Part shown: piece after piece, positions 35,963-46,735 of the stretch | Layout of the letters: the number at the start of each line of letters is the position of its first letter | Numbering within the stretch: the stretch's first letter is position 1 | Assembly (NCBI GenBank): GCA_001179505.1 | Contig: CDMY01000303.1 | Location: 61,232 to 125,231, forward strand | Length of the DNA: 64,000 nucleotides | Reading direction: 5' to 3' | Source: Vitrella brassicaformis | Taxonomy: Eukaryota > Sar > Vitrellaceae | Made by a program: the position numbers and the translations under genes | Notes under the pieces: model-generated | Databases searched by the model: none | Told to the model about the DNA's origin: nothing | The model's input: only the letters and a program-made list of their open reading frames with translations

Positions 35963-38051
35963 ACCACCCCACCACCATACCACCACCATGCCACCATGAC
36001 ACCATGCCCAATACAGAAAGATGCCTGCGTGATGGACTGACTGACTGACACAAGTGATCGAGCCCGCCTCTTTCTCTCCCTCTTCCCCACCCATGTATCC
36101 CATGCCACCTCACCCCATTCGCCCAGCTCAGCCCTGCACGCACGTCCACGTCGCACGACTCAGGCAGCCCAGGCCCTTGTGTGTGTATGTGTGTGTGGTG
36201 TGTGTGTGTGTGTGTATTGTTTATATATACTCACGGGCAATACTGGCTGATAGACTCACTGCGTTGTGTTGTGTTGTTGGGTTGTGTTGGGGATTGTACA
36301 TTCTGTTCCCCCCCCCCCAATCTCTGTCTGTATCTCTCTCTCTCTATCTGTCTGTCTGTCTGTCTCTGTATGGTCTCGGCCGTGCTGTGTGTGGGGCGTG
36401 GCGTGTGTTGTGGCTGGGGGGCGGGGCGGATGGGGTCGGGGCGGAAAGAGAGAGAGAGAGGCAACACCGAGACAATCACTCACACCACCTCAGCATCCGT
36501 AGCCAGATGACGACTCTCTGACTGTGACTCTGACACTGACGTGATTGACCGAAAGACGGGGAGCAGCAAAGGGAGACAATACACAACACACACACGACAC
36601 ATCGACTGACGGACAGACAATCGGACATCGGCACCCTCTTTTTCGCTAGGTGCAACTGACACGAGTGAGCAGACTGCATGGCAGCCAGACGGGGAAGGAG
36701 GGAGGTGCGAAGGGGGAGGGGCGGGGCGGTGCGGGCTGGGGGGGAATGTGGTGGGGGACACCAAAGAAGGAAAGAAGGAACCGGCGTGTGCTGTTTTTCT
36801 CTCCCTCATCCGCTGGTCGATGCATGCCCCCATGCATCGCTCGGCGGACTCACCGGTCGCCCGACGTGCGTTATGAGCCCTCTCCCTCCCTCTCTACTCG
36901 CCTGTGGCCTTTCTCTCTTTTTCCTTCCCCCTCTCTCTTGGCCTGGCTTGGCTTGAACTGTCTGCGTGTCGGTTTGCATGGCGCTAGCGATCGACGAACA
37001 ACCCTCTGGCTTCACTGGAAGCCACCGCGTGACACCTGCCTGCCTGCCTTGGTGCCTTGGTGCGTGGACACGGACAGTGATTGGATGGTTTTGACAGACA
37101 GTGCTGATGCGGTGCGGTGCGGTGCGTTTATCCATCCATTTTGATTTCGTTGTTCCTTTATTTCTTTCTCTGTCTGTCTGTGTGTGTGCATAGGCGTGGG
37201 TGTATCTGGTGGATGGACGGATGGATGGATGGATGGTCTTTTTGCCCACACGGCCTGCCTCAAGTCAGGCGCTCGCTTGTACACTCGTTATGCCATGCGC
37301 CATGCTGCTGTGGTGACAAAGTGTGCGGTTGTGTGCATACGTACGTCCGGCGTGCTGACACACCCACAAACACAGACAGTACAGTACAGTACAATACAGA
37401 ACAGTGCCGCACATCACACTGTCCCTTAGAATTGCCTTGCCTGTCTGGCCGCTCGCTCTTCCCCTTGTGTGCGCTGCGCACGCCTACGCTGTCTTTTTCT
37501 CGCGCTCATGGATGGATGTGTTCGCGCTTCCGTCTTTCCCTTTCCCCTGTCTGTCCGTCCGTCCGTCTGGCTCACTCCCTCACCTTCTGACGCTTTGCCG
37601 ACTGACTGACTAGCGAGAGGGTGGATGGAAGGGTGACTGACTTGTGCAGTGCAGCAGTAAGTGGGGGCGGGCGTGTACGCTATGCGTGGGTGTAAGTAAG
37701 AGGGAGGGAGGGAACCCTTTGGTTGGATGGATGGATGGACCGTGTGTGCGTTGGAACAACTGACTGGCGAATTGACGGATTGATTGACGAGTCGAGCAGA
37801 AGCAGAGGTTGCTCACGTAAGCACGCGCAAAAATCTGTTTATTCGTCATCTCACACGCACATGATCTCTCCGTCGCCTCGCGCAGCGGCACCGCACCCAC
37901 TTCATTTACACACACTGCAGACAAGACACTTCAGGCAGGCCTCTCTCCCCCACCCACCACCCACAGGCACGCAGGCAGACTTACAGACAAACCCTCCCTC
38001 TTATCTAGCATCAGCAGGCCCGCTCGAGCATCCAGCCCACGGCACCGCACC
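35963..38051. other. Long intergenic region between H1 and the light-harvesting gene
   Basis: About 2.1 kb between convergent genes. Open frames exist but show microsatellite-derived composition (Ser/Leu/Cys/Val from CTGT and CTCT, Thr/His from ACAC). GGATGG runs lie at 37207-37233 and 37720-37740. No exon, tRNA or transposase is supported. Confidence 0.5.
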
Positions 38052-38999
38052 TCAGAACACGCCCTGTGTGTCATCCATCCCATGCATCCACACACACAAC
38101 CACACACAGTTCATTCAGCCGTATCGGTGGTCCGAGAGTCAGCATATATATGGCTGTGTGTTGTGTGGGGCTGGCTCACCTGTCCGTCCCCAAATGGCGA
38201 GATGTGGCCAGAGAGGAGCTGCTCGAGGGTGGCCTGGCCTGTCAGGAACTGCTGGATCAACATGCCGGCCGTCGCAACCATCGCCAGACGACCGTTCTTC
38301 AACTCGCGAAGCTGCATCTGATGGATGGACCAAACGACGAAGAACCACCCACCGACACAGACCAGACAGACACACAGAGGGGAGAGCGTGTGACGAGAAC
38401 AGTCCTCTGCCGCCTTGGTGTGGCTGCCAGGTGAGTGAGTAGTGAGTCCCCTGACCTACCTTTTCGAAGGCCTCCGGGTTGCTGGCCAGTCCCAGCTTCT
38501 GCTGCAGGTTCAGCGGGTCAAACCCCAGATCCCCCGGGGCGGCCGAGTCGGCCCTGTTGAGCGCCGCCACCTCGATGGCGCCGATCGCCAGAAGCAGCTG
38601 AATGATAGCCCCCGGCCGCTCGTTGGCCACCTTGACGAGCGCTGGGATGCCCTTGGTCTCGGAGAAGACGCCACTGGGGTCAGGCAGCTGCACCACCTCC
38701 TGAGTGGTGAGGCCCAGGGCGGCGAGCATGCAGATGCGGCCGTGCTTGAGCTCCGCAGCACGGTACCATGACAGGGTCTCTGGTTCGAGGTCGCCCGCTG
38801 CCAGCTTCCAAGGGTCAAAGTTGGGAGCTTCAATGTCGGATCCCACCAAGCCGCCCGGTGGACCCTCGGCCTGTAGGCGAGAGGGGGACAGGGATTGCCG
38901 GAGGGATCCCCTGACGCTGCTGCCGCTGGCTGGTGGGGATGGAACGAAGGCGTGAGCCACGACCGCAAGAAGAGCCAAGATGACCGCTACTGCCTTCAT
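38052..38999 (-). CDS. Light-harvesting chlorophyll-binding protein, fucoxanthin-type (FCP/LHC)
   Basis: Three exons: 38999-38460 (180 codons), 38317-38180 (46 codons) and a 12-nt last exon 38063-38052. The 229-residue precursor starts with a signal peptide MKAVAVILALLAVVAHA followed by FVPSPPAS; Phe after the cleavage site is the mark of stroma import in red-derived complex plastids. The mature part has helix 1 with the chlorophyll-ligand motif ELKHGRICMLAALGL, helix 2 (ANERPGAIIQLLLAIGAIE), GDLGFDPLNL, and helix 3 with ELKNGRLAMVATAGMLIQQ. It ends ISPFGDGQGVF, a common FCP ending. The protein binds chlorophyll and carotenoid in thylakoid antenna. The tiny last exon is needed to recover that ending; without splicing the frame runs into intron sequence. 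Confidence 0.95.
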
Positions 39000-39307
39000 C
39001 TTCCAGACCGGGGGGCTGGCTATAGATAGGTGCTAGGTGACAAGTGCTTCCCTGCTGCTGCTTCTGTGACCTCGCCAACAGATCTGCCACAGTTTTCCGA
39101 GGCCGTAAATGGAAGCAAACCCTGCGCCCTAAACCCTGACGACCATTCCTTCTTTAACGCAGCAAGTGCCGCCTTGCAGCAGACGTCGGATCCGTATGTC
39201 GATGCCAAGGGAGGAACGGCGTCTATGCTAGAGAGTGTGCTCGGACGGAGGAGATAGATCGTGTGGCTGCTGCCACGTGGCGTCAAGTGCGGTCAAGTGG
39301 GCGGGTG
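39000..39307. promoter_or_regulatory. Upstream region of the light-harvesting gene
   Basis: About 300 bp between the light-harvesting start codon and the duplicated arylsulfotransferase end. It contains a telomere-like CCCTAAACCCTGA at 39128-39140. The region is expected to hold the light-harvesting promoter; no defined element was seen. Confidence 0.35.
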
Positions 39308-39671
39308 CGGCGCGGCCTCCCAGCAGGTCTACAAGGTCCCCACTCACCAGTGGCGCGCCACACCCTTCTGGCCCCCAACCGCACTCATCGCCAAGCACGG
39401 CCACCCACACCACGGCCAACCGTCGTCCCGCCTCCACTTCAGCTGGAACGGCGCCACCACCGTGAGGTTCTGGCGCGTCATGGTGGCCAAGAAACGGGCC
39501 CAGAGTGCGTGGCGCAAGTTCTGGGAGGGCCCGAAACACCAGTTTGAGCAGTGGGTGGATGTGCCGGAGACAAGCGGGGCGTGCGCGTTTTACCGGGTGG
39601 AAGCGCTTGACGGCAAGAGGCGGGTGCTGGGGGTGTCGAAGCAAGTGGCCACGGAGGGGTGCCGGAAGTGA
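39308..39671 (+). pseudogene. Orphan last exon of arylsulfotransferase-like gene
   Basis: The reading frame from GAASQQVYKV to the TGA at 39669-39671 is open and identical in protein to the end of the complete-looking gene downstream, but the exon's own 5' part and acceptor are replaced by unrelated sequence. It is either a real truncated copy or an assembly duplicate. Confidence 0.7.
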
Positions 39672-39999
39672 ATGGACGGACAACTAACTGTGGGTAGGTG
39701 GGTCGGTGGAGTGGGGGTTGGTGTGATGTGAGCGTCGCCACTCAGTCACGAAGTCGGGGTGTCGATAGATAGATGTGATGATAGTGGTGCCTGCCTGCCT
39801 GCCTGCCTGAATACGTGTGTGTGCGCTGATGCGTGTGGATGGACGGACGGTAGATCAGATAGAGTGGCTGTTGAACGAACTGTCTTTCTCTTTATGGGTG
39901 GATGATGCCTGGGTGGCTGGGCTGCCCAGCCAGCCATTTCGATCCTCATTGGCCTACGGGGCACTCACTCATACCATTTGTAAGTGTGCATCTGTCTGT
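39308..39999 (+). repeat. Near-identical duplicate of the arylsulfotransferase 3' end
   Basis: These 692 bp match 41996-42687 with a constant offset of 2,688. One difference was seen (C at 39329, G at 42017). The match covers most of the last exon (GAASQQVYKVPTHQWRATPF onward), the stop codon, and about 330 bp of non-coding DNA, and stops exactly where a gap begins. No upstream exons precede it, so it cannot encode a complete protein. Confidence 0.9.
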
Positions 40000-40299
40000 N
40001 NNNNNNNNNNNNNNNNNNNNNNNNNNNNNNNNNNNNNNNNNNNNNNNNNNNNNNNNNNNNNNNNNNNNNNNNNNNNNNNNNNNNNNNNNNNNNNNNNNNN
40101 NNNNNNNNNNNNNNNNNNNNNNNNNNNNNNNNNNNNNNNNNNNNNNNNNNNNNNNNNNNNNNNNNNNNNNNNNNNNNNNNNNNNNNNNNNNNNNNNNNNN
40201 NNNNNNNNNNNNNNNNNNNNNNNNNNNNNNNNNNNNNNNNNNNNNNNNNNNNNNNNNNNNNNNNNNNNNNNNNNNNNNNNNNNNNNNNNNNNNNNNNNN
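40000..40299. other. Assembly gap of 300 unknown bases
   Basis: Exactly 300 N, between the duplicated block and the first visible arylsulfotransferase exon. It hides the N-terminus of that gene. Confidence 0.95.
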
Positions 40300-42359
40300 C
40301 CCTACCTCCTGGTCCTGGACAACCGGGGCGACATGGTCTTCCACCTGCGGCTCAAGGACAACATCTCCATGGCGGGGCGGGCCAACTTCGACATCAACGC
40401 CAATGGCCACATGGTCTTCGGCCTGTCGGAGGTCGACAAGAGCTACAGATTCGTCCGCAAGAACACCGCACCGCACGGATACACAGCCGACTGTGAGTGA
40501 GGCCACACCCCACCCCACCCCACCCCACCACACAACGATGAGTGGGTGGGTGGGTGGATGGATGGATCGATGGGCTGCTCTTCGTTGTTTCTCTCAGCGC
40601 ATGACTTCAAAAAGCTTGCTTCAGGTGAGGGCGTGGCGGTTGCTGTCGCGTGTGGTGTGGTGTGGTGTGGGGAGGTGTGCGAGTGCGATGCGCTCTTCCC
40701 ATGCATACTTAATCAATCTGTGTGTGCGTCAGGCGGGTCTCTCTTTCTGCACAAGCTTCGCGAGATTGTCTGGCACAAAGGCCACCAAGTGCCGCTGCAG
40801 GTAGCAGCCGTCACCGAAACCGATAGGTCCGTCCGTCCGTCCAAACACACTCCCAGCCCGGCCGGCCCCATGAGCACAGACCTGCCTGCTTCTGTCTGTC
40901 TGTCTGTCTGTCTGTGTGAGTGCTCTCAGGAAGGGCACTGTGATCTTTGAGTGGCGTGCGTGGGACCACTACACCATTGATGAGCTCATGCGGTTCTCCA
41001 TCGTGCTGCAGTCCGCAGGGCCCAGCCAAAGACGCAAGTCCGACAAGATGCACCCCAACTCGGCCTCATTGACCCCCGACGGCCACCACTGCTACTCCTT
41101 CAGACAAATGGGTGGGTGGGCGCGTGTGTGGTGTGCCTTTCGCGCGCCATCCGGATGGGCCAAAACTGCCAGCGCATAGAGACCATCCATCCCATATACC
41201 TCTTTGTGTGTAGGAGTGGTCAAGGTGAATCGCAACACGGGCGACGTGATATGGCGGTTCGGCGGCAGCACGGCCAACAACCAGTTCCGGTTCGTTAACG
41301 ACCCGCGGGGCTTCGCGCACCAGCACGACGCCAAACTCACCAAACCCAACACAGTCATCATGTTCGACAACCGTAAGCAACAGAGAGAGCACACAGGACC
41401 TTAAACCCTCCCCTCCTCCCTCCCCTATGTGTGTGGTCAGATCCCTACGCTTATCCCAAGAGGGGTCCGTCGTATTCCCGCATGGTCGAGTACACTCTCG
41501 ACCCGGTCAAGATGACGGCCCGCAAGACGTGGGAGTACGACGCCGGCAAGAACATCTTCTCGCTCGGCAACGGCGCCGTCAACGCGCTCCCTAACGGCAA
41601 CAGGGGAATCGGTACGTACGTGGCTATCCATGTGTGTGTGTGTGTGTGTCTGTGCCCATCGATGGCGATCGATGTGTGGATCGGATGGGAGGCTGGGCGG
41701 CTCTCTCACTTCACTCGTGTGTCTGTGGGGACATGGCATGTGTGTGTCTCAATCAATCAGCGTGGGGCGGTCTGGGTTTGAGCCCTCCCATAGCGCAGGG
41801 CGCCACCACCCGGTGGAGGCCCCTCGCAGACCCACTCTACACCGAAGTCACGCCATCCGGTATGTATACACACATAAAAGACACACAAACACACAGAGAC
41901 ACAACCACACCAACACGCACCGGTCCATGTCTGTCTGTGTCTGTCTGTCTGTCTGTCTGTTCAGGCGAGAAGGTGTTGGAGATGTATTTCGAGGACGGCG
42001 CGGCCTCCCAGCAGGTGTACAAGGTCCCCACTCACCAGTGGCGCGCCACACCCTTCTGGCCCCCAACCGCACTCATCGCCAAGCACGGCCACCCACACCA
42101 CGGCCAACCGTCGTCCCGCCTCCACTTCAGCTGGAACGGCGCCACCACCGTGAGGTTCTGGCGCGTCATGGTGGCCAAGAAACGGGCCCAGAGTGCGTGG
42201 CGCAAGTTCTGGGAGGGCCCGAAACACCAGTTTGAGCAGTGGGTGGATGTGCCGGAGACAAGCGGGGCGTGCGCGTTTTACCGGGTGGAAGCGCTTGACG
42301 GCAAGAGGCGGGTGCTGGGGGTGTCGAAGCAAGTGGCCACGGAGGGGTGCCGGAAGTGA
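40300..42359 (+). CDS. Arylsulfotransferase (ASST)-like protein, 5' end missing in gap
   Basis: Eight exons are visible. The sequence begins inside the protein with YLLVLDNRGDMVFHLRLKDN and continues MVFGLSEVDKSYRF, GTVIFEWRAWDHYTIDE, HPNSASLTPDGHHCYSFRQ, VVKVNRNTGDVIWRFGG, NDPRGFAHQHDAKLTKPNTV, IMFDN and VEYTLDPVKMTARKTWEYD. This is the beta-propeller pattern of the arylsulfotransferase family (repeated D-x-x-G-x-V-x-W/F blades, His-rich FAHQHDA and HPNS segments). Bacterial members transfer sulfate between phenols; many eukaryotic relatives are uncharacterised and secreted. The last exon adds a domain of about 125 residues (RLHFSWNGATTVRFWRVMVA...) resembling an immunoglobulin/fibronectin-like fold, ending at TGA 42357-42359. 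Any signal peptide would lie in the gap. Confidence 0.8.
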
Positions 42360-42687
42360 ATGGACGGACAACTAACTGTGGGTAGGTGGGTCGGTGGAGT
42401 GGGGGTTGGTGTGATGTGAGCGTCGCCACTCAGTCACGAAGTCGGGGTGTCGATAGATAGATGTGATGATAGTGGTGCCTGCCTGCCTGCCTGCCTGAAT
42501 ACGTGTGTGTGCGCTGATGCGTGTGGATGGACGGACGGTAGATCAGATAGAGTGGCTGTTGAACGAACTGTCTTTCTCTTTATGGGTGGATGATGCCTGG
42601 GTGGCTGGGCTGCCCAGCCAGCCATTTCGATCCTCATTGGCCTACGGGGCACTCACTCATACCATTTGTAAGTGTGCATCTGTCTGT
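41996..42687 (+). repeat. Second copy of the 692-bp direct duplication
   Basis: Partner of 39308-39999. Here the block is in its natural context, at the end of the arylsulfotransferase-like gene, and the sequence continues past 42687 without a gap. Confidence 0.9.
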
Positions 42688-42984
42688 ACTGTGGACGGAC
42701 GTAGCGCCTGCCTTCCTGGGGGTTTGCGTGTATCTGTCTGTCTGGCGTGCGGGATGCATGTGTGTGTGCGTGTGCAGAATGCGCCTCCACATACACTACA
42801 CCACACCACAGCACACTTCAGCGAGATTCGCTGCTGTATTTGTCCATCTCTGACATGCATGTGTGTGTGTGTGTGTCGGTGTTTTTGAGAGCCAAGTGCG
42901 GCGGCGGGTACGGTGCATGGGTTCGCGTGATGGACGGAGACAGGGGGACAAATGGGTGGGTGGTGTGGTTGATAATGGATGGAT
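42688..42984. other. Intergenic region between duplication blocks
   Basis: About 300 bp linking the end of the direct duplication to the right arm of the inverted duplication. GT and CA repeats, no exon supported. Confidence 0.4.
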
Positions 42985-44366
42985 CGCTGCCTCGCTGGAT
43001 GGATGGATGGCTGGCTGGCTGGAGGTGCCTTCGTGTGTCGGCGTGTGCGCCACCCACTCCTGCACACGTGTAGTCTGAGGATTATAACAAGTGACTGACG
43101 AGAATGTGAAGAGATCTTCACTCACCCTGTGGTGACTACACACTGACGTACATATGTGTGTGTGTTTCATTCATTCAGTTGGCCATCGTCCATCAGACCG
43201 GTCGGCCGATATATAGACATTTAAGAATTCTATGTATCGACAGACGCACAGATAGACAGACAGACAGAGACAGTCATGCCGGCACGACAAACACATGCGC
43301 ACGCATCAATCCCTCCCTCCCTTAAGCAGAGCCCTCGCTTGGTACGTACGTGCGGGAAGAGCGACCCACACATACATAGGCAGGCAAGCAGGAACGACAC
43401 ACACAGAAAGGCAGGTTTACACGCAGACGACGCAGCGCCACCCACACACGCATCAGTCCGTCTATCTATCCCTCTTCGCACGCAGAGGCAGTGTGTCCGT
43501 CTAGACAGCAGGCGTGTAGGTATGTTATGTACACACAGAGAGAGAGATGGATACATACAGCTGTAGTAACCCCCCTCTCTCCGTCCCCTCGGTTGGTTGA
43601 TTCTTCTACGGCTAGCTAAGAGCGGCAGATCAGCAAGTGTGTTAGGTGTAGTCGCAGTAACACTCCCCTTGGCAGATTGAGGACGTGCAAAACTTGCCCC
43701 ACATGCACCTTGAGGACAATTCGGGGCCGGTGCAGGGGTTTGGATGTCTGTCCCGCATGCACTCCTCCTTAGTCTTGAGCGACGAGCAGTCGAAGTCGCC
43801 CTTCATGCCTACAGACAGGTGAGCCCACCCACATAGACAGACAGCACAGACAGACAGAGAGTGAGGGAGGGAATGCAACCGAAGCTTAGATGTATTATCT
43901 GCATTGCATGCGGACACACATCTGTCTGTAGTGTAACTGTGATGCTGTGGAGCCGTTGTTGGGCGTTGTTGATGGTCTTGAGTGCCGTGTGTGCCATCGT
44001 CTGAGCCGTCTGTGTCATCGTTAGCGCCGCAGCCATCGTGTTCTTGGCGTGAGCCACCTGCTGCTTCACGACCGACAGCTGGAACTGATGGCCAGAGACG
44101 CCTGCACACAAACACACATTGCACACACCGTACGGCAACACAGATCCATCCATCCATCCATCCATCCATCCATCCATGCCGCCACGTGCGCAGTGCATTC
44201 ACCTCGCACCAGCTGTGTGTGTCGTGCATGGCTGCCGCGCACACCTTTGCTGTGGGTGCGGGCGGTCTGCAGGCGGGAAATCTCGTCAGTGCGGTCCACA
44301 AACGATGCATCTGCACACAGCGGACGGGAAGGTCAGCCACATATGGCTCAGGAGTGATGTATACTG
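42985..44366 (-). repeat. Inverted segmental duplication, right arm
   Basis: Reverse-complement match to 8403-9803, carrying exons 2-4 of the Cys-rich gene and its 3' flank. The match ends abruptly at about 44366 in the first intron, so exon 1 was not copied or was lost. Confidence 0.85.
43642..44310 (-). pseudogene. Secreted Cys-rich protein, paralogue 2, 5'-truncated
   Basis: Exons equivalent to 2, 3 and 4 of paralogue 1 are present from 44310 to the TAG at 43642. The signal-peptide exon is absent; sequence upstream of 44366 is unrelated. Exon 3 is open and has CAG where paralogue 1 has TAG. However, the donor of the third intron reads TTACAC instead of GTACAC (near 43934), so exon 3 would run on into a stop. 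Exon 4 encodes FDCSSLKTKEECMRDRHPN, then CTGPELSSRCMWGKFC and GECYCDYT: the Cys spacing is kept while the loops differ from paralogue 1. The copy is very unlikely to make the original secreted protein. Confidence 0.75.
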
Positions 44367-44840
44367 TGAGGGTCGGATAAATGGGACGCTGCTTATATGG
44401 GAAAATCGTTATATGGGAAAATCCCATTTAACCGTTTACTTTGTGGATGTTGCACATTTACAAGCAGGTGACATTCATTCATTGTGAGCCGTCGCAATGA
44501 CCTGCATGATGTCCAGCGTGCCTCACTGATCACTGTGAACCAAATTTCACCGTCGAACACCCACAAACAGCCGAGATCGGGGCCGCCGAATTGGGGCCAG
44601 TGAATCACAAGAGAAGCAGCGATGCGAACAAGCAGCGGAGCACCATGAATGGCTCTCCTCTGAGCACAGCGTAGCATTTGCAGTGAAACAGCGACACAAC
44701 AACCATTGTCAGACGCGCAGGAGGCCGCCTGCGGCCCTCCTCACCAGCGGAGTGAGGAGTGCTTCTACGGAGAGCCTCTCCGCCTCTCTCGACAGCCATA
44801 GACGTCACTATCGCATCGTCCGTCCCCCCTCTGCTCAGCG
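44367..44840. other. Intergenic region at the duplication breakpoint
   Basis: Unrelated to the left arm. It contains a short tandem repeat, TTATATGGGAAAATC twice in 44393-44424, just outside the breakpoint, and no supported exon. Confidence 0.45.
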
Positions 44841-45099
44841 ATGAGCTTCTTCGACGGCGTGCGGCGCGATGTACGTCTCGCGTACGGGCCTGGCAGTGGG
44901 CTGGAGAAGGTCTCCCGCGTGCTGCACCTCAGCACTGACCTCTATTGGCCAGGTGAGAGGACGGGCAGGGCGGAAACGGGATACACTCTTCAACAGGTTG
45001 ATGTGTGCAGCTCCAGTCATTCAGCGCCTGATCAGCCATGTCGACACGACGTCGGCAAGCTCAATCAGACACATGCGGGAGGATAGGTGTATAGGCTGA
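44841..45099 (+). CDS. Short two-exon protein of unknown function
   Basis: Exon 44841-44952 and exon 45011-45099 join in frame (phase 1) across a 58-nt GT-AG intron. The product is about 67 residues: MSFFDGVRRDVRLAYGPGSG, EKVSRVLHLSTDLYWPAPVI, QRLISHVDTTSASSIRHMRE. It has no signal peptide. The regular composition and good splice sites favour a genuine gene, but the abrupt ending after a GATAGGTGTATAG donor-like stretch suggests it may be the 5' part of a longer, truncated gene. Family not recognised. Confidence 0.4.
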
Positions 45100-45877
45100 A
45101 ATACTGTGTCGCGGCCATCAGCACGGTGAGAGAAGGAGATGGCGGCAATGCGGCCAAACGAAGCATCAACACACCTGCCAGACAGACAGACAGACACAGG
45201 AGCACTCAGACGAGTACTGTAGAAGGTGTGAACAGGATAAGCAGGGGGGCGTTCATTCAAGATTTGACCGCTTGTTCGTTCGCATATGCACATAGCTATC
45301 AATCAATATACACAAATAGATAGAGAGATATGTATATATGTACACAGCTAGTCAGTCAGTCAACACGCGCACGCATCAGGCAGACGGCAGGTACGCAAAC
45401 GACGCACCGCGACACACGCACGCGACACACTCACGCAGACAGCAAATCGTATATAAGCTCCTCTGGCCTATGAACGTGGGAGGGGCAGTGATAGGAATGC
45501 AGAGAATGAGATAGGCACGACAGACACACAGGCAGGCAGGCAGGCAGGCAGACAACGCAAACGACGCACTACCACACCCATCAGACACACGCACGCAGGC
45601 CGACACATACAGACAGGCAAGCACGCACACAGTGCATACGCACACGCCGTTAAAGGCCATCCATCCAGTGAGTGAGTGCTTAAACAATAGCCAGCCGTGG
45701 GTCGGTCGGGTCATTGGTTGGTTCGCTCAGCCCTCTTCCTCTCTCCCTCCCTTGTAGCTACCCCCGGACGTGCTTTCTCTCAGCCCTTCCCTTTGCTTTA
45801 CACATCTGCTTTTACATATCTGTTGCTGTGTGCGTCTGTTCTAGAGAGAAGCGGGATGTGTCGGGCTAAAAATCTTA
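45100..45877. other. Intergenic region
   Basis: About 780 bp of GACA, GCAG and CACG repeats with AT-rich stretches near 45300-45345. No exon supported. Confidence 0.45.
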
Positions 45878-46071
45878 TCACTCCGCCTCATTCAGTCTCT
45901 CCATCTCTCTGCTTCCCTCCTCGTCGTAGAGGTTGCAGATGCACCCTTTGTCTTTTGTCCACTTGCAGGCTGAGTGTCGTTCTTTGTTTTTCGCACACCC
46001 CTCCTCCCAGCCCATCCAGTTGTTGGTCAAGCAGCTACCGTGGTCCGTGTTCACACCGCAAGGGTTCTCCC

Positions 46072-46106
<35 letters not shown>

Positions 46107-46735
46107 AAAGGAGGTGCTCCATATCTCCTTGCAAACACTTGCGTGGGCCAGATCTCACCTTTGAACTCCTCCCGGTGCGAGGATCCGCCTCATTTGCCCG
46201 TGTCGCCCGCCTCCTTGGAGGCCACGTGTTGCTGCAGCTGCTCGATGGAATTGAGTGCGCTCGTTGCTGTGGTCTTGGAGACGTTCCTCATATTGGTAAG
46301 CCCCCGATCCATCATGTTGGTAAGGTTCTTCACTTTGTTGTGGATGAGCGCCAGCTGCTCCTCGACGGACGGATCGCCAGCAGAGAACGCGCCACCGGCA
46401 GATGCAGCTGCACACACACACGCGCGCGCACAATGCATCCAAGCCGCACACATCCAAAGACACGTGCACACCTTTGTTGCTGTGGGTGCCTGCGGTCTGC
46501 AGGCGGAAGATCTCGTCAGTGCGGTCCACAAACGACGCACCTGCACACAGCGGACAGGAAGGTCAGCCAATATGGCTCAGGAGTGATGTATACGCCATAG
46601 ATCTGATCAGATGCACCCACCAGTATGGCAGTCGTTGCCCTCGCAGTAGTCGCTGTACGTGGCCGAGGCCACAGCTACGGAACATACGGCCGCCAAGGCG
46701 ATGAGGAACGCACACATGGTCATCACTCCCTTCAT
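45878..46735 (-). pseudogene. Secreted Cys-rich protein, paralogue 3, with stop before Cys module
   Basis: Exon 1 from ATG 46735 encodes a signal peptide nearly identical to paralogue 1 (MKGVMTMCAFLIALAAVCSV) plus SDYCEGNDCH; exon 2 encodes SFVDRTDEIFRLQTAGTHSN. Exon 3 is different in sequence but again coiled-coil-like (EEQLALIHNKVKNLTNMMDR, RNVSKTTATSALNSIEQLQQ). The exon reaches TGA at 46190-46192, ten codons before a good GTGAGA donor; after it the frame runs on (GGSSHREEFK) and splices in phase to a Cys-rich last exon (GENPCGVNTDHGSCLTNNW, KGCICNLYDEE) ending at 45878. So either a 125-residue secreted coiled-coil protein is made, or the Cys module is lost by mutation. The 14-nt element lies 99 nt upstream. 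Confidence 0.65.

Noticed and set aside
36000-38000. Long open frames rich in Ser/Leu/Cys/Val or Thr/His
   Set aside because: They come from CTGT, CTCT and ACAC microsatellites, lack splice consistency and resemble no family.
8668-46192. Stop-codon reassignment to explain TAG and TGA inside the Cys-rich genes
   Set aside because: TAG, TGA and TAA all end other well-supported genes in this window (for example 5861, 5452 and 9126), so a changed genetic code is not supported.
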